From Gaetbulibacter sp. 4G1 (GTDB lineage: Bacteria > Bacteroidota > Bacteroidia > Flavobacteriales > Flavobacteriaceae), in the NCBI RefSeq assembly GCF_002741945.1, contig NZ_MDVN01000003.1, positions 310,001 through 374,000 on the forward strand: DNA of 64,000 nucleotides, written 5' to 3'. This document shows, in pieces, positions 59,557-64,000 of this stretch; the first letter of the stretch is position 1, and each line of letters starts with the position of its first letter. The position numbers and the translations under genes were made by a program. The notes below the pieces were generated by a model. The model saw only the letters and a program-made list of their open reading frames with translations, did no database searches and was not told the DNA's origin.

Positions 59557-60471
59557 ATGTTAGAGTTAAATATTAAAAATGAAACCTCTCGCTTAAGAGC
59601 GGTTGTTTTAGGCACAGCAGAAAGTAATGGTCCAACGCCTAAGGTAGAAGATTGTTACGATCCTAAAAGTATTGAACATGTTATAGCAGGGACATATCCT
59701 AAAGAAGAAGACATGATACAAGAAATGGAAGCTGTTGCAGCAGTTTTTAAAAAGTATGGTGTTAAGGTATATAGACCAGAAGTTATAAAAGATTGTAATC
59801 AGATATTTTCGCGAGATATAGCTTTTGTTATTGATAATAAAATGATAAGAGCCAACATTCTTCCCAACAGAGAAGAAGAAGTTGAGGCTATAGATTATAT
59901 TTGGAACCAAGTAGAAACTAATAATAGAATCATTCTACCTGAAGAATGTCATGTTGAAGGAGGCGATGTTATGCCTTGGAACGATTATATTTTTATTGGG
60001 ACTTATTCAGGAGATGATTATCCAGATTATATAACAGCTCGTACTAACACGGATGCGGTAATTGCTATACAAGAATTGTTTCCAGAAAAAACTGTTAAAG
60101 CATTCGAGTTAAGAAAATCTAATACAAATGCTAAAGATAATGCTCTACATTTAGACTGTTGTTTTCAGCCTATAGGTAAAGATAAAGCTATACTTCATAA
60201 AAACGGATTTTTAGTAGAAAGTGAATACGAATGGTTGCTTAATTTTTTTGGAAAAGATAATGTATTTGAAATCACAAAAGATGAAATGTATGATATGAAT
60301 AGTAATGTATTTTCAATTTCCGAAGATGTTATTATTTCAGAACAAAATTTTACACGCTTAAATACGTGGTTGCGAGAACAAGGTTTTACGGTTGAAGAAG
60401 TGCCTTATGCAGAAATAGCAAAACAGGAAGGATTATTAAGATGCTCAACTATGCCTTTAATTAGAGATTAA
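59557..60471 (+). CDS. Arginine-deiminase-superfamily (DDAH-like) hydrolase
   Basis: 304 residues of the guanidine-modifying fold. The HVEGGD motif (132-137), the His in LHLD (His198) and the nucleophile Cys296 near the C terminus (LLRCSTMP) are in family order. The best match is the dimethylarginine dimethylaminohydrolase-like group, but substrates (methylarginine, arginine or another guanidine) cannot be distinguished. The 3' end overlaps the stop of the convergent sulfatase gene by 4 bp (TTAATTA), with no terminator. Confidence 0.87.
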   Translation: MLELNIKNETSRLRAVVLGTAESNGPTPKVEDCYDPKSIEHVIAGTYPKEEDMIQEMEAVAAVFKKYGVKVYRPEVIKDCNQIFSRDIAFVIDNKMIRANILPNREEEVEAIDYIWNQVETNNRIILPEECHVEGGDVMPWNDYIFIGTYSGDDYPDYITARTNTDAVIAIQELFPEKTVKAFELRKSNTNAKDNALHLDCCFQPIGKDKAILHKNGFLVESEYEWLLNFFGKDNVFEITKDEMYDMNSNVFSISEDVIISEQNFTRLNTWLREQGFTVEEVPYAEIAKQEGLLRCSTMPLIRD

Positions 60472-61892
60472 TTATAATCCGCTCCAGTGTTACTATTTTC
60501 AACCGATTTTTGCCACATTCTTAAATCTGTTTTTAGTTTGTTTACTAGCTGAGGGTTATTTTTACTTATATCCTTTTTTTCTGATTTGTCATTTATTAAA
60601 TCATAAAGTTCAAAATTTCCATCTTTTTTATCGCCAATCAATTTGTATTGATTAGTTACCCAAGATATTTTTGGGTTACATATAAATCCAATAGGTTTTG
60701 TTCTTTCTTTATCAATTCCTTTAATAGCGTTAAATAAGCTAGTACCATCAATAGGTCTATTGTCAGAGTATTCAATATTTAAAATGTCTAGTATTGTGGG
60801 AAGGTAATCACTTGTAACAGCTGGAAAATCTATTCTTTTACCACCTATAAGATTGTTTTTCCATATTACAAATGCAGGTACTCTTACTCCACCTTCATAA
60901 AGGCTTCTTTTTCGATTTCTAAATATTCCAGCACTTCCAGGAGTTTTATTCTCGGGACCATTATCACTACAGAAAAATATGATAGTCTCATCATCGATAC
61001 CAGAATTTTCTAATGTGTTCCACAACCTTCCAATTTGCTCATCTAAAGCAGTAAGTGTTCCATAATAAATTTGTTTAGTTAAATCCATGCCATCGTAATA
61101 AGAACGATGAATGCTATCGCTAACTACAGGTAAGTGAGGCGTATGAAACCAAATTGTTGTAAAAAACGGTTGTTTTTTTTGATCAGCTTTTTCAATAAAA
61201 GGAATAACCCGGTCCATTATAATACGGGAATCATCACCTTTTAAATTGGCAGTTTCTTTTTGTCCAGAATTTTTCCAATATGAAGTACCATATACGCTTG
61301 CTGAATCAGTATTTTTTATAGCTCTCCATCCATAGTGTTTGCTTTCTCCATTTATAAATGAAGTTGGATAAAGCATAGGATCAAACGTAGGGACTTTAGA
61401 TTCGGTACAAAAGAAATTATCATAACCGTGTTCAGATGGGAGGGTATAATCACTTAAGAATTTTTCTTTTCCTCCTCTGTTAGCATCTAGCTCATCTTTT
61501 GTTAATGTTCCTAGATGCCATTTGCCAAAATGACCTGTAGTATATCCTTGATCTTTTAAAATTTCTGGTATTGTAATTTCTTCACTTTTCATGTGACCAG
61601 AGTTAGCATATGGGATATTCATTCTTAAAGGGTTTCTTCCTGTAATTAAACTGGCTCTAGTTGGAGAACAGACTGCCGAAGCTGAATAAAACCTATCAAA
61701 AATAACTCCATTTGAGGCTAATGAATCTAACCAAGGTGTTTTAATTTCGGTATTTCCATTAAACCCTACATCATACCAACCTTGATCATCCGTCATAATT
61801 AATATAATATTAGGCTTTTTAGAAGTCTTGTTGCAAGAAGTTAACACAGTAATTAGAAACAAAGTAAATGTGATTCTAATTAAATTGGTCAT
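60468..61892 (-). CDS. S1-family sulfatase, lipoprotein (474 aa)
   Basis: Fifth sulfatase, far from the others. The frame is open to 61931, but the signal peptide (MTNLIRITFTLFLITV, lipobox LTSC) fits the ATG at 61892. MTDDQGWYD, CSPTR (Cys75), FGKWHLGT and FCSDNGPEN are intact. It is followed upstream on the same strand by the Kelch gene (166 bp away), and its 3' end overlaps the DDAH-like gene. Likely an arylsulfatase-A-like enzyme, substrate unknown. Confidence 0.93.
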   Translation of the reverse strand: MTNLIRITFTLFLITVLTSCNKTSKKPNIILIMTDDQGWYDVGFNGNTEIKTPWLDSLASNGVIFDRFYSASAVCSPTRASLITGRNPLRMNIPYANSGHMKSEEITIPEILKDQGYTTGHFGKWHLGTLTKDELDANRGGKEKFLSDYTLPSEHGYDNFFCTESKVPTFDPMLYPTSFINGESKHYGWRAIKNTDSASVYGTSYWKNSGQKETANLKGDDSRIIMDRVIPFIEKADQKKQPFFTTIWFHTPHLPVVSDSIHRSYYDGMDLTKQIYYGTLTALDEQIGRLWNTLENSGIDDETIIFFCSDNGPENKTPGSAGIFRNRKRSLYEGGVRVPAFVIWKNNLIGGKRIDFPAVTSDYLPTILDILNIEYSDNRPIDGTSLFNAIKGIDKERTKPIGFICNPKISWVTNQYKLIGDKKDGNFELYDLINDKSEKKDISKNNPQLVNKLKTDLRMWQKSVENSNTGADYN

Positions 61893-62058
61893 GGTGTTTG
61901 TTTTAAAATAAAATGAGAAGCCTTTTGACATAATGTGCTACGTATTAGTAATATTGATTCAGAAGCTAAGTTACTTTTTTTTGAAGAAAAGACTTTTGTA
62001 GTAATATGTTTAAAAACCAAAAGGGAGCTTATGTATTTGTAGTAAAGTGCTTTGGATA

Positions 62059-63408
62059 TTACATCTTTTTTGATTGTTGTACTTCAGTAGTTTCAAATTC
62101 CAGTAAGTCTATACTGTATGTTTGAGAAGATGGTGTTTTGGAATATTCATTTTCAATATACCCTCCTATTATATATAATTTGTTTTTATAATAATGAATT
62201 TTTGAAGCTTTTAAATTCAGGTGTATATTATATTCATTTAAAATTTTAGTGGAAATGTTATATGTTAAAATTTTTGAATCATTAAAAATATATATAGTAT
62301 CATTAAAATAGGTTAGTGAAGGGTTTGCAATTCCGTTAAATAAATGCCCTTCATTTTCCCATTCCCCACTATTTATACTATAAGACTCTATTTCTGATAA
62401 CGGTTTTCCATTAAAACCGCCAATTAAGTAAATGGTATTATTAATCAAAACACCTTTTACTTCTTTAGCTTTAGTCATTTTTTTTAATTCGTACCAATAG
62501 CCAGATTCTAAATTAAAAAGGTGAGATTTGTTTGTATAAGTTTTTTCCCCTTTTTTGTTTATTTTGGTAGAACCTCCCATAATAATTAGATTTTTATTGT
62601 AATTAAAAGAGGCAAAATTAACTGCTTGATGAGGGTTTGTTTTGTCTAAAATTATACTATCTTTTTTTAAGTTATAAACTTCAATAGTTTCATCTAAATA
62701 CTCTTTTTTTTGGTTTACAGATATTCTTTTTCCTCCTAATACATATATATTGTCATCAACTAGATTTATATTATGATATGCTCGTTTTCTGAAATCTAAG
62801 TCAGATTTAGACCATTCGTTATTTTCAATATTATATACAAAAAGATTATCTCTATAATTATTCCATGTAGGGTTTATAATTAATCTTTTTAGCAAATCAC
62901 TTAATGTTGGGTTAGCAAAGCTTTGTACTTCAAGTAAGGCTTTTTTGCCTGTATCTTCAATATAGGAACCATCACCACTAACTAAGTATATATAATCGCC
63001 AATTAAGACAGAACCAAAAGAATGAACCCCTTTTTTAATAGGTTTTAATTTTCTAAAAGATATTTCTTTTTTTAACCCCTGATTTGAATGAACAGTTATT
63101 TCCCTAAGCTGTTCAGTTTTTTTAGAAAGATTAACTATAAAATTTTGCTTTTTTAATTTTGATAAGGTTATTTTTTTTGAATAATAACCAATAATTGAAA
63201 AAGTAATACTGTCAGACACATTATGATTGAAATTACTTTTTAAATGAAACAACCCTTTTTTATTTGTTGTTGTTCCTTTTTTTAAGTTTTCGAGGTATAC
63301 AGATACATTTTCTATTGGTACTTTAGTGTCTATATCAATAACCTTACCTTTTATGCTTTGGCCTAATAAAGAAAAAGTTGATAATAAAAAGAGTATAAAA
63401 AGTTTCAT
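62059..63408 (-). CDS. Kelch-repeat protein with carboxypeptidase-regulatory-like domain
   Basis: 449 residues from the ATG at 63408 (an earlier frame start at 63441 adds 11 residues before the signal peptide MKLFILFLLSTFSLLGQ). First a CarboxypepD_reg-like beta-sandwich (about 20-110), then five Kelch-type units with GG motifs (SGDGS, LGGKR, MGGST, IGGFNG, IGGYI), making a beta-propeller. Secreted; probably a binding protein. Co-oriented with the sulfatase, so a functional link is possible but unproved. Confidence 0.8.
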   Translation of the reverse strand: MKLFILFLLSTFSLLGQSIKGKVIDIDTKVPIENVSVYLENLKKGTTTNKKGLFHLKSNFNHNVSDSITFSIIGYYSKKITLSKLKKQNFIVNLSKKTEQLREITVHSNQGLKKEISFRKLKPIKKGVHSFGSVLIGDYIYLVSGDGSYIEDTGKKALLEVQSFANPTLSDLLKRLIINPTWNNYRDNLFVYNIENNEWSKSDLDFRKRAYHNINLVDDNIYVLGGKRISVNQKKEYLDETIEVYNLKKDSIILDKTNPHQAVNFASFNYNKNLIIMGGSTKINKKGEKTYTNKSHLFNLESGYWYELKKMTKAKEVKGVLINNTIYLIGGFNGKPLSEIESYSINSGEWENEGHLFNGIANPSLTYFNDTIYIFNDSKILTYNISTKILNEYNIHLNLKASKIHYYKNKLYIIGGYIENEYSKTPSSQTYSIDLLEFETTEVQQSKKM

Positions 63409-63526
63409 GGGTTGGTTTTTGATTACTTTTTTTATTACCACAAAAAATACGCCAAGACTAATTTTTTTTAAAATATTTCTAATGAAAGTAAAGTTTAGTA
63501 TATCATTATTGTTTAATAATTAATTA

Positions 63527-63534
63527 TATTTTTG
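63527..63534 (+). promoter_or_regulatory. TATTTTTG box before the amidinotransferase gene
   Basis: TATTTTTG matches TAnnTTTG and lies 18 bp before the ATG at 63553. A TTG 15 bp upstream is too close for the normal spacing. Confidence 0.35.
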
Positions 63535-63552
63535 CGAAACAAATTTTCAATC

Positions 63553-64000
63553 ATGCAACAAACAACCAATACTATATTAATGATTCGCCCTGTTAATTTT
63601 AGGATGAATGAGCAAACAGCTGTAAACAATTATTACCAAAAAGTAATTGATAATTTATTACCAGAAACGGTTAATACAAAAGCACAACAAGAGTTTGATG
63701 CGTATGTTGAAAAACTCAAAACAATTGGTGTAAATGTGGTTGTTGTAAATGACACTAAAGAGTTTGATACACCAGATTCAATTTTTCCTAATAACTGGGT
63801 ATCGTTTCATGAAAACGGCAACGTAGGGTTATATCCTATGTTTGCTAAAAATAGGCGTTTAGAACGGAGAGAAGATGTTTTAATTCGGTTAGAAGAAGAA
63901 GGTTTTACAATTAACCAAATAGTAGATTATACGAGCGCAGAAGATGAAGAAGTGTTTCTAGAAGGTACCGGTAGCGTTATTTTAGATAGAGTAAATAGAA
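63553..64000 (+). CDS. Amidinotransferase/CtlX-like protein, 3' partial
   Basis: Only the first 149 codons are in the window; no stop is reached. It starts MQQTTNTILMIRPVNFRMN and includes SIFPNNWVSFHENGNVGLYPM and LEGTGS, as in the CtlX/arginine-deiminase-like family (citrulline-related). It is most likely the partner of the DDAH-like gene at 59557, from which the sulfatase and Kelch genes separate it. The C-terminal nucleophile is not visible. Confidence 0.85.
   Translation, partial: MQQTTNTILMIRPVNFRMNEQTAVNNYYQKVIDNLLPETVNTKAQQEFDAYVEKLKTIGVNVVVVNDTKEFDTPDSIFPNNWVSFHENGNVGLYPMFAKNRRLERREDVLIRLEEEGFTINQIVDYTSAEDEEVFLEGTGSVILDRVNR

Overview
This window is chromosomal DNA of a low-GC member of the Bacteroidota, almost certainly a marine member of the Flavobacteriaceae. 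The signs are a SusC/SusD pair, a type IX secretion type-B C-terminal sorting domain, DUF3857 and DUF5723 envelope proteins, TAnnTTTG promoter boxes, weak Shine-Dalgarno sequences, and the gene order rplQ-carA-eno-gltA. Five secreted sulfatases point to a life on sulfated algal or animal polysaccharides. No tRNA, rRNA, CRISPR array, insertion sequence or phage gene was found. No gene-free stretch exceeds about 235 bases; the longest gaps (37703-37935 and 52846-53074) hold promoters and a terminator.

Layout. 1-9439 (+): a membrane hydrolase truncated by the window edge, two DUF3857 transglutaminase-like exported proteins, mazG-like, aroA, queA, rlmN and a long-chain polyprenyl diphosphate synthase, all housekeeping. 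9457-10926: one accessory lipoprotein gene bracketed by an 11-bp inverted repeat and a structured repeat, resembling a small cassette. 11026-17225 (-): four tandem sulfatases. 17422-18476 (-): PaiB-like and DUF1569 genes. 18526-24061 (+): radC, a degenerate deacetylase-like protein, a YjjG-type HAD nucleotidase, and a tight lipoprotein/DUF5723/coiled-coil operon. 24174-27108: rarA, rhomboid protease and rlmB. 27312-30065: a large T9SS-secreted PKD protein. 30091-35890 (-): DUF3179 lipoprotein and a SusC/SusD pair. 36011-37702 (-): an Omp85-type outer membrane protein.

37936-55297 (+) is the complete str-S10-spc-alpha ribosomal super-cluster: rpsL, rpsG, fusA, then 26 ribosomal protein genes from rpsJ to rplQ interspersed with secY, infA and rpoA. 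tuf is absent, and so are adk and map. A terminator followed by a promoter box separates rpsK from rpsD, and a 15-bp hairpin sits between rpsJ and rplC. After it come carA, eno and gltA, each closed by a clear intrinsic terminator, then an arginine-deiminase-superfamily gene, a fifth sulfatase and a Kelch protein on the minus strand, and the start of a second amidinotransferase-type gene cut by the window end.

How it fits together: most of the window is conserved flavobacterial core. The accessory parts are the sulfatase block, the SusC/SusD pair, the lone sulfatase-Kelch pair and the cassette-like lipoprotein. Sulfatases, TonB-dependent uptake and T9SS secretion would cooperate in polysaccharide use, but no glycoside hydrolase or lyase lies here, so the sulfatase block is not a full utilization locus within the window. 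I found no clear novel multi-gene defence or mobile system. The best leads are a three-copy intergenic repeat with compensating end pairs, the inverted-repeat-bounded gene, and degenerate-enzyme proteins in envelope operons.
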